Positions 44,216 through 54,089 are shown, counted from the stretch's first letter. The stretch: DNA of 64,000 nt from Prevotella sp. (GCA_017400455.1 JAFPTC010000140.1:1-64000); one strand, 5' to 3'. Numbers and translations: made by a program. The notes: generated from the sequence alone by a model not told the origin.

Positions 44216-45439
44216 CTAATACTTTTTCAGCAATCGCTCCACGGCACGGTCGAGCGACTCAGTAGGCTCGATGATGTTGTAGTCCTGCCAGAAGACGGGG
44301 TCGCGGAAGAAGTCTACCTTGTCATAGAAGGCGTCGCGCTGGTCGAAGGACTCGTGCCCCCTGAGCGGCTGCACGTCGTTGCTGGTGGTGCTGGTGACGG
44401 CCAGCTCGCACACGGCGGTGAACGAGGTGGCAAAGAGGCGCCGCCGCCAGTCGCAGTTGAAGCGGAAGGTGGTGCGCACGTAGCTGATGCGCGTCAGACC
44501 GTCGTCGTCCTGCCTATAGTCAATGATGAAGGACAACTCGCGTGGCCTGAAGCGCACACCGGCGGGTTTCCTCACCAGCATCTGGCGGGTGGCCTTGTCG
44601 CGGTCGCGCATGTCGAGCGACAGCTCGGCGCGGGTGATGGCCAGCGTCTGCTGGTCGATGTATAGGCGTCCGTAGTAGAGCGGCCAGGGCATGACGCGGG
44701 CGGGCGTGAGGCTGACGACATACTGCGGGCGGTCGTCGGTGGCGGTGGGCGCCTCCATCTTCAGCTCGTAGCAGTCGAGGTCGTCCTTGTTCAGCAGCAA
44801 GTCGAGATTCTTCACCAGGTCGAGCTGCACGGGCGTGACGGGGCCGCCCGTCACCTTCACGCTCAGCGTGTCGCCCTTTCGGGGGCTGAGCAGGCGTCGC
44901 CCTTTGCGTATGGCCACGCGGTCGCGGCCCGTGCCGTGGCTATAACCCGACTTGTACATGTCCACCACGCCCTCGGCCACCATGATGTGGTGCTGGCGTT
45001 TCATGGCCGTCTCGCGATAGAAGCAGTGGTGGAGTTCGGGCTGACGGCTGTAGTTCTGGGGAATCTTGCTGATGGCGGCCTCTATCAGCTCGCGTGGGTC
45101 GGCATAGGCCACCACCAAGACCTCCTTCAGCTGGATGGAGGTGGGACGCAGGCGAATGGAAAGCTGGTGCTGGGTGCTGGCGTCGCTGAGGGCCAGGTGC
45201 TGGGAGTAATAGCCCACGTGCGACACGTTGACAGCCTTCAGCAAGGAGTCGGCCTTCAGCTGGAAAAAGCCGTCGTCGTTGGTCACCACCGTCTGGCCAC
45301 CGCCGCTGATGCTGACGCCCGACAAGGGACGGCCGTTGGCATGGCTCACTACCGTGCCGCTCACCGTTACTGGCTGCTGTGACCATGCGTTCAAGCAGAC
45401 CAGGAGGATGGTCAGGCTTAAAACGAATGCCCTTTTCAT
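44216..45439 (-). CDS. Exported protein with carboxypeptidase-regulatory-like domain
   Basis: This protein of 407 residues has a signal peptide ending in WSQ. Residues about 24-105 form a CarboxypepD_reg-like beta-sandwich (VSGTVVSHANGRPLSGVSIS, then LKEVLVVAY), as found in front of TonB-dependent receptors, but no plug or barrel follows. The rest is a beta-rich domain of about 300 residues that I do not recognise. Bacteroidetes encode many such proteins at the cell surface. It starts inside the FHA gene stop (ATGA overlap), so the two are translationally coupled. Confidence 0.75.
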   Translation of the reverse strand: MKRAFVLSLTILLVCLNAWSQQPVTVSGTVVSHANGRPLSGVSISGGGQTVVTNDDGFFQLKADSLLKAVNVSHVGYYSQHLALSDASTQHQLSIRLRPTSIQLKEVLVVAYADPRELIEAAISKIPQNYSRQPELHHCFYRETAMKRQHHIMVAEGVVDMYKSGYSHGTGRDRVAIRKGRRLLSPRKGDTLSVKVTGGPVTPVQLDLVKNLDLLLNKDDLDCYELKMEAPTATDDRPQYVVSLTPARVMPWPLYYGRLYIDQQTLAITRAELSLDMRDRDKATRQMLVRKPAGVRFRPRELSFIIDYRQDDDGLTRISYVRTTFRFNCDWRRRLFATSFTAVCELAVTSTTSNDVQPLRGHESFDQRDAFYDKVDFFRDPVFWQDYNIIEPTESLDRAVERLLKKY

Positions 45440-45960
45440 AGGTCTTGTTTGAGAAGGATGCTGGTGGCCCCAATGGTGAAAAGGGTGCCGTCTTCAATGA
45501 TGCGTCGTTCGCGGGGAGAGACTTCGGTGTTGTCGACGAAGGTGCCGGTGTTGCTGTTGGCGTCGCGCAGGGTGTAGCGTAGCTTGCCATGCTTGTCGCG
45601 GCTGACGTTGATGATGCAGTGGAGCAGGTCAACGCTGGGGTCGACGGTCTCGATGGGCGTGGTGATGGGGTTGCCTTTCTGGTAGCGGCCAATGGTGTTG
45701 TCGCCCATGCGCAGGGGGAGTGTCTGCTTGAAGTGGAAAACATTTTCTATCACCACAATGGCTCCCAGGCTGGCGTCTTCAGGCTCTTCAGGATTCAGGT
45801 TTTCTTCTTTTTGCGTCTGGCGCAGCTTGGATACGCCAATGCGAATGCCAAACTGCTTTCCGCACTGCGGGCATTGGAACACTAACGACTGGCCTGCCTC
45901 GTACTGAGTCTCGTCGAAGGTGATGTAGTTATCGCATTTGGGACATCGTACTCGCTTCAT
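45436..45960 (-). CDS. Zinc-ribbon plus FHA-domain protein
   Basis: This cytosolic protein of 174 residues has an N-terminal zinc ribbon (Cys6, Cys9, Cys30, Cys33; CPKC and CPQC) and a C-terminal FHA domain. The FHA domain shows GRYQKGN, a conserved His-Cys region and NSNTGTFVDN. FHA domains bind phosphothreonine, which suggests a link with Ser/Thr kinase signalling, though no kinase is in view. It lies 15 bases after the SPOR/CCDC81-type gene and overlaps the next by 4 bases, making a three-gene unit. Confidence 0.85.
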   Translation of the reverse strand: MKRVRCPKCDNYITFDETQYEAGQSLVFQCPQCGKQFGIRIGVSKLRQTQKEENLNPEEPEDASLGAIVVIENVFHFKQTLPLRMGDNTIGRYQKGNPITTPIETVDPSVDLLHCIINVSRDKHGKLRYTLRDANSNTGTFVDNTEVSPRERRIIEDGTLFTIGATSILLKQDL

Positions 45961-45975
45961 GTGCAGTGGTGAGGG

Positions 45976-46968
45976 TTAGGGTTTGATTTCCAGTATCCAG
46001 GTGTCCTTGAATAGTCGGCTTTCCCTGCGCAGCTGCTGCATGCTGTCGACGGCTTCGGCTTCGCTGGCGTAGCTGCCGTAGATGACGCGGCGAATTTTCT
46101 TGGGGCCGCTGACCACGATGCGTGCCTGGGCGTAGCCGCTGGCTGTCAGCTGGTCGATGAAGATTTTGGCGTTGCGCTCGGTCACTTGGCTGGCCATGAC
46201 GATGCCAAACGACGGGGCGCTGGCAGGACTGATCTCGTCGGGCGTGACAAGTTCTTCCACGGCCTTGAGGTCGGCCTCTTCGCTGGCCACGGGCGATGGC
46301 TCGTCGGCCTTCTGGGCTACAGGACGGTGGTGGCGGGTGGCGTCGGCCGACGTGCCCACATGGATGAAGGCACTCTGCTTCACGTCGGAGGTCATGTCGC
46401 TGTTCGACACGGGCGTGCCTATCATCAGAAAGGCAATGACGGCAGCGGCTACGGCCACTGCATTGCGCAGCCACGACATCTTGATGGTGATGGCGCCTTC
46501 TTCCGGCATCGCCTTCGGGCCGTCCTTCTGGTCGTCGTCCTTCTTCGTTTCCAGCATGGCCATGCTCACGGCGCTCAATCCGTAGAGCTCGGGCGTGAGG
46601 ATGCCAGCCTCGCAAGGCTCGAACTCAAGGTTTCCCTCACCGTTCAGCCTGAGGAGTCCAATGTCGTTCAGCTCGTACTGGCCGTCCTTCTCCAGGTGGG
46701 AACGCAGCTCGGCCACTTCGCTTTCTATTCGGCGCAGTGCTTCGGGATAGCTGATGTCGTAGGCTTCAATGTAGGACTGAACCAGCAACGAATCGTTCAT
46801 TTTCAGCTGTGGGTTAAAGCCTAATGTGCGCAAAGGCGGCACGAACATGCCATCGGACACATCGTAACGGGCATCGACATGGTGGGCCATGAATCCTCCC
46901 AGATCGGGAACGATGACACAGTCGTTGCTCAGCAAAAGAATCTCAATATGTCGTTCTAGTTCAATCAC
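45976..46968 (-). CDS. CCDC81-like HU domain and SPOR domain membrane protein
   Basis: This protein of 330 residues opens with VIELERHIEILLLSNDCVIV and PDLGGF, the CCDC81/HU-like domain typical of Bacteroidetes. One membrane segment lies near 185-205, then a flexible stretch. A C-terminal SPOR domain (about 255-330, GIVMASQVTERNAKIFID) probably binds denuded peptidoglycan at division sites. The GTG at 46968 was chosen because family proteins begin exactly there. It lies five bases after the -7 box, so the mRNA is probably leaderless. It is the first gene of a three-gene unit. Confidence 0.8.
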   Translation of the reverse strand: MIELERHIEILLLSNDCVIVPDLGGFMAHHVDARYDVSDGMFVPPLRTLGFNPQLKMNDSLLVQSYIEAYDISYPEALRRIESEVAELRSHLEKDGQYELNDIGLLRLNGEGNLEFEPCEAGILTPELYGLSAVSMAMLETKKDDDQKDGPKAMPEEGAITIKMSWLRNAVAVAAAVIAFLMIGTPVSNSDMTSDVKQSAFIHVGTSADATRHHRPVAQKADEPSPVASEEADLKAVEELVTPDEISPASAPSFGIVMASQVTERNAKIFIDQLTASGYAQARIVVSGPKKIRRVIYGSYASEAEAVDSMQQLRRESRLFKDTWILEIKP

Positions 46969-46973
46969 GAGTG

Positions 46974-46981
46974 CAAAGGTA
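46974..46981 (-). promoter_or_regulatory. -7 box TACCTTTG, five bases before a GTG start
   Basis: This exact TAnnTTTG match on the minus strand is followed by CACTC and the start codon. Transcription should begin at or next to the start codon. Confidence 0.75.
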
Positions 46982-47048
46982 CGGCTTTTTTCCCATACCC
47001 GCAAATAAAAAAAGGGAAATTTTATTCGCTTGTTACAAGAAAAATGTG

Positions 47049-47056
47049 TACTTTTG
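47049..47056 (+). promoter_or_regulatory. -7 box TACTTTTG for ugd
   Basis: This exact TAnnTTTG match lies 38 bases before the ATG. It is divergent from the promoter at 46974-46981. Confidence 0.7.
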
Positions 47057-47094
47057 CATGCGCTTAACAACATTAATATATAATAAGGTATATA

Positions 47095-48411
47095 ATGAAT
47101 ATTGCAATTGTTGGAACAGGCTATGTAGGGTTGGTGTCGGGCACATGCTTTGCTGACACGGGTGTGAACGTGACGTGTGTCGACGTGGATGCTGCAAAGA
47201 TTGAAAGGCTGCAGCGTGGCGAGATTCCCATCTACGAGCCCGGTCTTGACGAGTTAGTGAAGAAGAATGTGAATGCAGGCCGACTGAAGTTCACCACTGA
47301 TCTGGCTTCGGTGCTGAACGACCAGGACATCGTGTTCTCGGCCGTGGGCACTCCGCCCGATGAAGATGGCAGTGCCGACCTGAAGTATGTGCTGCAGGTG
47401 GCTCGTACCATCGGCCAAAACATCAATAAATATTTAGTGGTGGTAACCAAGTCAACCGTGCCCGTGGGAACGGCGCGCAAAGTGCGCTTGACCATTGAGG
47501 AAGAGCTGAAGAAACGCGGCGTCGATGTACCCTTCGACGTGGCTTCCAACCCTGAGTTCCTCAAGGAAGGCAATGCCATTAAGGATTTCATGAGCCCCGA
47601 CCGCGTGGTGGTGGGCGTTGAAAGCGAAAAGGCCAAGAAGGCGCTCACGCGTCTGTATAAGCCTTTCCTCATCAATAACTTCCGCGTCATCTTCATGGAC
47701 ATTCCTTCGGCTGAGATGACGAAGTATGCGGCCAACTCGATGCTGGCTACCCGCATCTCGTTCATGAACGACATTGCCAACCTCTGCGAGCGCGTTGGCG
47801 CCGATGTGAACATGGTTCGCGCAGGCATAGGCAGCGACACGCGCATTGGCCGAAAGTTCCTCTATGCAGGATGCGGCTATGGCGGCAGCTGCTTCCCCAA
47901 GGACGTGAAGGCCCTCATCAAGACGGCCGACCAGAACGGCTACTCCATGGAGGTGCTCAAGGCCGTGGAGCGTGTGAACGAACGGCAGAAGAGCGTGCTC
48001 TTCGAGAAGTTGCAGCGGGCTTTTGGCGGCGAGAGCCTGAAGGGCAAGACCATAGCCATGTGGGGCCTGTCGTTCAAGCCCGAAACCGACGACATGCGCG
48101 AGTCTACCGCTTTGGTGATGATTGGAAAACTATTGGAGGCAGGCTGTCAGATTCGTGCCTACGATCCAATCGCCATGGACGAGTGCCGTCGCCGCGTGGG
48201 CGATCAAGTGACCTACTGCCGCGACATGTACGACGCTGTGCTCGATGCTGATGCACTGCTGCTGCTCACCGAGTGGAAGGAGTTCCGCCTTCCCACGTGG
48301 GGGGTAATCAAAAAAGCCATGAAGAACCCGCTGGTCATTGATGGACGAAACATCTTCGACATTGAGGAGCTGCAGGAAAATGGCTTCGAATATCATTGTA
48401 TAGGTAAATAG
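47095..48411 (+). CDS. ugd: UDP-glucose 6-dehydrogenase
   Basis: Ugd oxidises UDP-glucose twice with NAD to give UDP-glucuronate, a precursor for capsule, exopolysaccharide or lipopolysaccharide. The cytosolic protein has 438 residues. The NAD loop GTGYVGLVSG is at 7-16, KSTVPVGT is near 121, and the catalytic Cys is in GGSCFPKD at about 265; MWGLSFKPETDDMRES follows. It belongs to the nucleotide-sugar dehydrogenase superfamily, and the motifs fit UDP-glucose rather than ManNAc. The next gene starts 7 bases after its stop. Confidence 0.95.
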   Translation: MNIAIVGTGYVGLVSGTCFADTGVNVTCVDVDAAKIERLQRGEIPIYEPGLDELVKKNVNAGRLKFTTDLASVLNDQDIVFSAVGTPPDEDGSADLKYVLQVARTIGQNINKYLVVVTKSTVPVGTARKVRLTIEEELKKRGVDVPFDVASNPEFLKEGNAIKDFMSPDRVVVGVESEKAKKALTRLYKPFLINNFRVIFMDIPSAEMTKYAANSMLATRISFMNDIANLCERVGADVNMVRAGIGSDTRIGRKFLYAGCGYGGSCFPKDVKALIKTADQNGYSMEVLKAVERVNERQKSVLFEKLQRAFGGESLKGKTIAMWGLSFKPETDDMRESTALVMIGKLLEAGCQIRAYDPIAMDECRRRVGDQVTYCRDMYDAVLDADALLLLTEWKEFRLPTWGVIKKAMKNPLVIDGRNIFDIEELQENGFEYHCIGK

Positions 48412-48418
48412 TCTGGAA

Positions 48419-49219
48419 GTGAATAGCAGAAGTCTGTTGATAGCCTGTTGGGTGCTGCTCTGCTTCTTTTCCTGTAATCAGAAGGAGAAGGCTCAGCAGC
48501 AACAGGTAGTGTCCGAGCGCCAGGAGAACAAGGAGGCAAAGGCCTTGATGCAAGGTGTTTGGATGGACTCGGAAACCGAGGAGCAATATCTGAAGGTGGT
48601 GGGCGATACCGTCTTTTTCGCCGACGCCACCAGCCAGCCGGCCTATTTCAGCATCGTGGGCGACAGTATTGAGCTGGGCACGAACACCTATCATATTACA
48701 AAGCAGACGGAGCATAACTTCTGGTTTGAGAATCATGCTGGCGACGAGGTTCGACTGGTGAAAGGCGACGAAGACGCCCAGTCGGACTTCGTCTCAGCGC
48801 AACCGCAGATTATCTCTACCACTGAGGTGGTCAACCTTGATTCGGTGGTGATGTATGGCGGTCAGCGCTATCACTGGTATATCACGGTGAATCCCACCCG
48901 TTATCGCGTTCATCGCACCACTTACACGCCCGACGGAGTGGCTGTCGAGAAAGAATTCTTCGATAACATCATCCACGTCAGCCTGTTCAAGCTGAATCAG
49001 CGCCTGTTTACTCGCGACTTCAACAAACAGGCGTATGCCGAGAACGTGCCTGCCGATTTCCTCTCGCAGTCTGTCCTTGGCAACATTCGCTATAGCCATG
49101 TAGATGCTCGTGGCTTCCATTTCTATGCCACCATCTGCATTCCCGATGGCGAACAGTGTTATATGGTGGAAACGCTGGTGGGCTTCGATGGCCAGTTGTC
49201 ATTGAAGCTCATGGAATAA
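48419..49219 (+). CDS. Lipoprotein, possibly DUF4738 family
   Basis: This predicted lipoprotein of 266 residues has a signal ending in FFSC with the modified Cys at 19. A Gln- and Glu-rich stalk follows, then a beta-rich domain containing LMQGVWMDSETEEQYL. The general layout matches DUF4738, but I am unsure of this. The function is unknown. It starts with GTG 7 bases after ugd and is probably co-transcribed with it. Its TAA directly abuts the TAA of the convergent Nudix gene with no base between. Confidence 0.65.
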   Translation: MNSRSLLIACWVLLCFFSCNQKEKAQQQQVVSERQENKEAKALMQGVWMDSETEEQYLKVVGDTVFFADATSQPAYFSIVGDSIELGTNTYHITKQTEHNFWFENHAGDEVRLVKGDEDAQSDFVSAQPQIISTTEVVNLDSVVMYGGQRYHWYITVNPTRYRVHRTTYTPDGVAVEKEFFDNIIHVSLFKLNQRLFTRDFNKQAYAENVPADFLSQSVLGNIRYSHVDARGFHFYATICIPDGEQCYMVETLVGFDGQLSLKLME

Positions 49220-49978
49220 TTACTGAGCCAGCCAGTCGTCTACCAATTGCCTGGCGATGCTCAGCTTCTCGGGCAGCTTCGGCAGGTGGTCGCGATGGAA
49301 CCATGCCACATTCTTCAGCTCCTCGCGCTGCACGTGAATCTGTCCTCCGGCATAGTGGGCGGTAAATCCTACCATCAGCCCGCTGGGGTAGGGCCAGGGC
49401 TGGGAGCCGAAGTAGTGGATGTCTTTGATTTCAAGTCCCGTCTCTTCGTGAACCTCGCGCACCACCGCTTCTTCCAAAGTCTCGCCTGTCTCCACAAAGC
49501 CCGCTATCAGCCCGTAGAAGTCGCCACGGAAGTTGCGTGCCCGTGCCATCAAGATCTCGTCGTCCCGGGTGATGCGAACGATAATGGCAGTGGCCAGCTG
49601 TGGCCAGACCTCCTTGCCACAATGCTCGCAACGCTTCGAGATGTCGGTGTGGAACTTCATCGTACCGCCACAGACGCCGCAGAAGCGAGTGTTTTGGTCC
49701 CAATAGAGCAGCTCGGCGCATTTCCCTGCTTTCAGATAAAGCTCCAATGGCAATTTATAGTAGCTCTGGCGCAAGGAGCAGAACGTTCCTTCTGGCGTGG
49801 GGGCTGGCAGGTTGTATGCTCTCACGTCTACGCCGTTGAGCGGCGTCACGCGGAGTAGGGTAGTCCAGGGTTTTATCTCGGTGGGTGGCTCTTCGCTCAA
49901 GGGGACGGAGTATGAGCCGTCTTCCTGCTGCTCCAGCAGCAATTCGTCTTTGCAGAATACAAAATAATAGCTTTTCAT
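49220..49978 (-). CDS. nudC: NADH pyrophosphatase (Nudix hydrolase)
   Basis: NudC cleaves NAD(H) to NMN(H) and AMP and, in known homologues, removes NAD caps from RNA. The protein has 252 residues. A four-Cys zinc site (CGVCGG at about 98 and CEHCG about 20 residues on) precedes the Nudix box with GETLEEAVVREVHEETG at about 165-181. The SQPWPYPSGLMVGF motif that follows is specific for NudC. ATG 49978 lies five bases from the -7 box, so the transcript is probably leaderless; a longer in-frame version would cross the promoter. Confidence 0.93.
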   Translation of the reverse strand: MKSYYFVFCKDELLLEQQEDGSYSVPLSEEPPTEIKPWTTLLRVTPLNGVDVRAYNLPAPTPEGTFCSLRQSYYKLPLELYLKAGKCAELLYWDQNTRFCGVCGGTMKFHTDISKRCEHCGKEVWPQLATAIIVRITRDDEILMARARNFRGDFYGLIAGFVETGETLEEAVVREVHEETGLEIKDIHYFGSQPWPYPSGLMVGFTAHYAGGQIHVQREELKNVAWFHRDHLPKLPEKLSIARQLVDDWLAQ

Positions 49979-49983
49979 GGTGG

Positions 49984-49991
49984 CAAAGTTA
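49984..49991 (-). promoter_or_regulatory. -7 box TAACTTTG, five bases before the nudC ATG
   Basis: On the minus strand the box is followed by CCACC and then ATG. The spacing is the same as at 46974-46981. Confidence 0.75.
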
Positions 49992-50118
49992 CGAATAATG
50001 TTCCAAACCAGCAAATGTTGAGGCGGAAAATCGCATCCCTGCTGACTTGGGGGAAGGCAGCAAGGAAATGATGAATGATTTTTCTTCTGAAAAAGTTGCA
50101 GATGTCAGCAAAATGTGT

Positions 50119-50126
50119 TATCTTTG
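50119..50126 (+). promoter_or_regulatory. -7 box TATCTTTG for the cytidylate-kinase-like gene
   Basis: This exact TAnnTTTG match lies 37 bases before the ATG. Confidence 0.7.
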
Positions 50127-50163
50127 CAAAAGAAAGATTATTAACGCTTAAATTTAGATTATT

Positions 50164-50784
50164 ATGAACAGGGAGGAGAAATTTGTTATAACCATCAGCA
50201 GACAGTTTGGCACTGGTGGGCATGAGATTGGTGCCGAGTTGGCCCGCCGCTTGGGCGTGAAGTTGCTCGACAAGCAAATTCTGAATGAGGTGGCTCGACG
50301 ATTCTGCAATGTAGAGGATGCCGTGGAGAAGATTGAAGCGCGCAATCCCTTGTGGCGTGACGACTTCACTGGCTTCTATCGGCAATACATGGCCGGCGCT
50401 GAGTATAATGGGCAGGAGCACGACCAAACCTCGCATCAGCTCTTTGAGGCGCAGGCCGATGCCATTCGTAAGATTGCTTCCGAAGAGTCGTGCATCATCG
50501 TTGGCCGTTGCGGATTCCACATCTTCCGCGACTATGCCAATGCCCTGAAGATATTCATTCATGCCGATGACGATTGTCGCAAGCGCCGCATAGCCGAGAA
50601 ATACGACATTTCCGAGCGTGACGCCGCCGCCATGATTGTTGACAACGACTATTCGCGAGAACTCTACACCAAGACCTATACCGGCAGCGATTGGCAGGAT
50701 GCCCGCAACTACGATGTAACGCTCAACGTCAGGAAATTCGGAGTCAACGGCGCGGTGGACTTCCTAATGAACGTCATTGGTTAA
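50164..50784 (+). CDS. Cytidylate-kinase-like family protein
   Basis: This cytosolic P-loop protein of 206 residues begins with FVITISRQFGTGGHEIG, a variant of the nucleoside-monophosphate kinase loop. VGRCGFHIF and the Arg-rich lid RKRRIAEKYDISERDA follow. Members of the cytidylate kinase-like family are frequent in Bacteroidetes and Firmicutes in addition to a true Cmk; their substrate is uncertain. The DjlA-like gene follows after 30 bases. Confidence 0.82.
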   Translation: MNREEKFVITISRQFGTGGHEIGAELARRLGVKLLDKQILNEVARRFCNVEDAVEKIEARNPLWRDDFTGFYRQYMAGAEYNGQEHDQTSHQLFEAQADAIRKIASEESCIIVGRCGFHIFRDYANALKIFIHADDDCRKRRIAEKYDISERDAAAMIVDNDYSRELYTKTYTGSDWQDARNYDVTLNVRKFGVNGAVDFLMNVIG

Positions 50785-50814
50785 TTACTCATACTCTTCA
50801 ATCTTCATTCAACA

Positions 50815-51585
50815 ATGGGATTAGGAAAATGGATAGCTGGCTACCTGGGATGGATTGTGCTGGGGCCGATAGGGGGAATCCTGGGATTCCTTCTCGGCTC
50901 CTTTTTTGAATCAGCATCTTCGTCGAGCGATTCGGGTAGCGTCTTTGGTGAGTCGTCGAAGCAGAATCAGCAGGAGGGCGACCGCAATAGTTTCCTGCTG
51001 TCGATGCTGGTCATGGCGGCCTACATCATTCGTGCCGATGGCAAGGTGATGCATTCGGAAATGGAGTTCGTGCGCCAGTTTCTGCGTCAGAACTTCGGTG
51101 CCGAGGCCGCCCAGCAAGGCAACGAGATACTTCTGAAACTTTTCGACGAGGAGAAACGTCAGGGAAAGACGGCCTTCCGCTCCACTATCCGCCAGAGTTG
51201 TGCCGAGGCATCCCGCTTCTTGGACTATAGCGGACGTCTGCAGCTGCTCAATTTCCTCGTGATGATCTCACAGGCCGACGGCAAAGTAGACCAGAACGAG
51301 GTGAAAGCCCTGAAGGATGTGGCCGAGTGGATGCAGCTGCAGGCCAGTGAAGTAGACTCGATGCTCCATTTAGAGGGTGACACGCTGGAAGATGCCTACA
51401 AGGTGCTGGGCGTCAGCCCCCAGGCCACTGATGAGGAACTGAAGAAAGCCTATCGCCGGCTGGCGCTGGAGCACCATCCCGACCGCGTGGCCAAGCTTGG
51501 CGACGACGTGCGCAAGGCGGCCGAGAAGAAGTTCCAGGAGATTAACGCAGCCAAAGAACGTATATGGAAAGCAAGAGGATTGTAG
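50815..51585 (+). CDS. DjlA-like co-chaperone: TerB domain plus J domain
   Basis: This protein of 256 residues has an N-terminal glycine-rich hydrophobic segment ([18 protein letters not shown]) that anchors it in the membrane and a Ser-rich linker. A TerB-like helical domain (about 60-170) has two [15 protein letters not shown] / [11 protein letters not shown] repeats. The C-terminal J domain has the HPD motif at about 222. This is the DjlA architecture, which activates DnaK at the inner membrane. Its last 22 bases overlap the next gene. Confidence 0.85.
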   Translation: MGLGKWIAGYLGWIVLGPIGGILGFLLGSFFESASSSSDSGSVFGESSKQNQQEGDRNSFLLSMLVMAAYIIRADGKVMHSEMEFVRQFLRQNFGAEAAQQGNEILLKLFDEEKRQGKTAFRSTIRQSCAEASRFLDYSGRLQLLNFLVMISQADGKVDQNEVKALKDVAEWMQLQASEVDSMLHLEGDTLEDAYKVLGVSPQATDEELKKAYRRLALEHHPDRVAKLGDDVRKAAEKKFQEINAAKERIWKARGL

Positions 51586-53993
51586 CAAACCTGTTGTTCA
51601 TTGTTTTTCTGTTCTCTTTCAGCCGTGTTGCGGCTCAAGGAGACTATCTTGATTTCCTTTATCGCTACATGCCATTGCCCGATCGGGCAGACTATCCCCG
51701 TTCTTTCTTCGAGCGGCAGGTGCAGTTGGCCTTAGAGGCTCGCCAGCAGATGCCGTGGGGGCAGTCAGTTCCCGAACGGGAGTTCCGCCATTTTGTTTTA
51801 CCGGTCCGCGTGAACAACGAAGACCTCGACAGTTGTCGCGAAGTGTTCTTCCATGCGCTGAAAGAGCGTGTGAAAGGCATGACCATGCAGCAGGCCATTT
51901 TGGAAGTGAACCACTGGTGCCATGAGCACGTGACCTACAGGCCCACCGATGCCCGTTCCAGCAGTCCGTTGGCTACGATGCGAACGGCCTTTGGGCGCTG
52001 TGGCGAGGAAAGCATCTTCTTGGTGGCCGCCCTGCGCAGCGTGGGCATTCCCGCCAGGCAGGTCTATACTCCCCGCTGGGCTCATACCGACGATAATCAC
52101 GCCTGGGTTGAGGCCTGGGCCGACGGGAAATGGTTTTTCCTTGGAGCCTGCGAGCCAGAGCCCATGCTGAACTTGGCGTGGTTCACGCAAAGTGCTTCGC
52201 GGGGCATGCTGATGCACACCCGCGTGTTTGGCGACTACGACGGTCCAGAGGAAGTGATGAGCCGCACCCCATGTTACACCGAAATAAACGTAACGGCCAA
52301 TTATGCCCCCACGTCGAAGGTCAGCGTGCGCGTGGTTGACCAGCAGGGGCAGCCCGTTGCCGGCGCCTGCGTCGATTTCCGGATCTATAACTACGCCGAG
52401 TTCTATCCCGTGGCCACGAAGATTACCGATGCCGATGGCCGCGTCTCGCTCTCGGCTGGCCGTGGCGACATGCTCCTATGGGTGTCGAAAGACGGCAAGA
52501 CGGCCATCAGCAAGGTGACGTTCGACGAGGACAAAGAGGTGCAGCTGCTCCTTTCCGACCTCCAGCTCCCCCTTTCCATGGACCTCGACATGGTGCCGCC
52601 GCCAGTCTCGGCCACCATTCCGCAGGTCACCAGCCAGCAGCGCGCCGAGAACAACCGTCGCTTGGCCATGGAGGACTCCATCCGCCAAGCCTACGAGCAG
52701 ACCATGCCTGTGGAGAAATGGAGGGGCAACCATGCCACCATCCAGCGCTTCCTCGACGAGACGGCCGATAAGGGCCTGGCGCAGCGGCTGCTCAGCGTGC
52801 TCTCGGAGAAAGACCTGTGGGACGTGACCCTCGACGTGCTGTGCGACAACGTGCAGGCCTTCAGTAGTTTGCCCTCCCGTTCTGACAGCCAGCTTTTCGA
52901 CCGATACGTGCTCTGTCCGCGTGTTGGTAACGAGCTGCTCACCCCCTACAAACATTTCCTCCGTAGCCGGATGAGTGCCATCAGCAGCCCCGAGCAGTTA
53001 GAGAAATGGTGCCTCGACAGCATCCGATTGGACAACGAGCACAACCCCCAGCGCCTCAGCATGCGCCCCATGAGCGTCTATCGCGAGCGCACGGCCGACG
53101 AGCTGGGCCGCAACATCTTTTTCGTTTCCGCTGCCCGCAGCATGGGCTTCCCCGCCCGCATCAACGAGGTCAGCGGCGCCGTGGAGTATCTGCGCGACAG
53201 CCTGTGGGTCAGGGCCTTTGCCCCCAATGCCTCGGCAGCCCAGCCGCTCAAGGCCACGGTCCACATTGCCTATAAGCCCGTGGAGCATTACGAGAATCCC
53301 AAGTATTACATTCATTTCACGCTGAGCCGGATGGTCGACGGCCGTCCGCAGCTGCTCACCTATCCCGAGGAGGCCACTTGGCAAAGCCACTTTGCCCAAG
53401 ACATCCAGCTGGAGTGGGGCGACTACCTGCTCACCACCGGCACGCGCCTGGCCAGTGGGCGGGTGAAAGCCCGCATCGATCCCTTCCGCGTGCAGAGCGA
53501 TGCCCGCACGGGCTTCACCATGCGCGAAGACCCCAGCGAGCCCCAGGTGATAGGCCTGCTGAATGCCGAGAACCGCTATTACGACCACCGCACGAAGAAG
53601 GAGAAGAGCCTGCTCTCAACCACTGGTCGCGGCTACTATGTCCTGGGCATCCTGGCCCCCAACCAGGAACCCACCAGCCACGCCCTGCGCGACATCAGTG
53701 CCTGTCGCAGCCAGCTGGAGCAATGGGGCCGCAAGCTGATGCTCCTGTTCCCCAATGAGCAGGATGCCGCCCGTTTCCGTCCGGATGAGTTTCCCGATTT
53801 GCCCTCCACGGTGGAGTGGGGCACCGACGTCGATGGTACCATTCTGCGTGAGGCCATTAGCGAGATGAAGCTCACGGACGACATGCTGCCCATCTTCATC
53901 ATCTGCGACACCTTCAACCGCGTCGTCTTCGTCAGCCAGGGCTACACCATCCATCTTGGCGAACAGCTCATGAAAGTCATCCGCAAGTTATGA
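51564..53993 (+). CDS. Exported transglutaminase-like protein
   Basis: This protein of 809 residues has a signal peptide ending in AAQ. A transglutaminase core spans about 105-220, with the nucleophile Cys in GRCGEES at about 146 and the His in DNHAWVEAW at about 178. A carboxypeptidase-regulatory-like beta domain (about 250-330) follows, then a long region repeating the helical pattern. The last hundred residues resemble a thioredoxin-like fold without CxxC. Bacterial members are mostly cysteine proteases or amidases. The start overlaps the DjlA-like gene by 22 bases. Confidence 0.8.
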   Translation: MESKRIVANLLFIVFLFSFSRVAAQGDYLDFLYRYMPLPDRADYPRSFFERQVQLALEARQQMPWGQSVPEREFRHFVLPVRVNNEDLDSCREVFFHALKERVKGMTMQQAILEVNHWCHEHVTYRPTDARSSSPLATMRTAFGRCGEESIFLVAALRSVGIPARQVYTPRWAHTDDNHAWVEAWADGKWFFLGACEPEPMLNLAWFTQSASRGMLMHTRVFGDYDGPEEVMSRTPCYTEINVTANYAPTSKVSVRVVDQQGQPVAGACVDFRIYNYAEFYPVATKITDADGRVSLSAGRGDMLLWVSKDGKTAISKVTFDEDKEVQLLLSDLQLPLSMDLDMVPPPVSATIPQVTSQQRAENNRRLAMEDSIRQAYEQTMPVEKWRGNHATIQRFLDETADKGLAQRLLSVLSEKDLWDVTLDVLCDNVQAFSSLPSRSDSQLFDRYVLCPRVGNELLTPYKHFLRSRMSAISSPEQLEKWCLDSIRLDNEHNPQRLSMRPMSVYRERTADELGRNIFFVSAARSMGFPARINEVSGAVEYLRDSLWVRAFAPNASAAQPLKATVHIAYKPVEHYENPKYYIHFTLSRMVDGRPQLLTYPEEATWQSHFAQDIQLEWGDYLLTTGTRLASGRVKARIDPFRVQSDARTGFTMREDPSEPQVIGLLNAENRYYDHRTKKEKSLLSTTGRGYYVLGILAPNQEPTSHALRDISACRSQLEQWGRKLMLLFPNEQDAARFRPDEFPDLPSTVEWGTDVDGTILREAISEMKLTDDMLPIFIICDTFNRVVFVSQGYTIHLGEQLMKVIRKL

Positions 53994-54039
53994 GCATCAC
54001 CATTATTAGGTATTCTGCGGAAAAAACCTCCCTCCCGCC

Positions 54040-54070
54040 GTCATTTTCCGTGTGGAAATGACTATCTTTG
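54040..54070 (+). promoter_or_regulatory. Palindromic operator and -7 box of feoAB
   Basis: GTCATTTTCC (54040-54049) and GGAAATGAC (54054-54062) form an inverted repeat with one bulge. It directly abuts the -7 box TATCTTTG (54063-54070) and fills the promoter spacer. A repressor bound here would block RNA polymerase; an iron-responsive regulator is the natural candidate. Confidence 0.6.
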
Positions 54071-54089
54071 CATGCAGTATTAGAAAACT

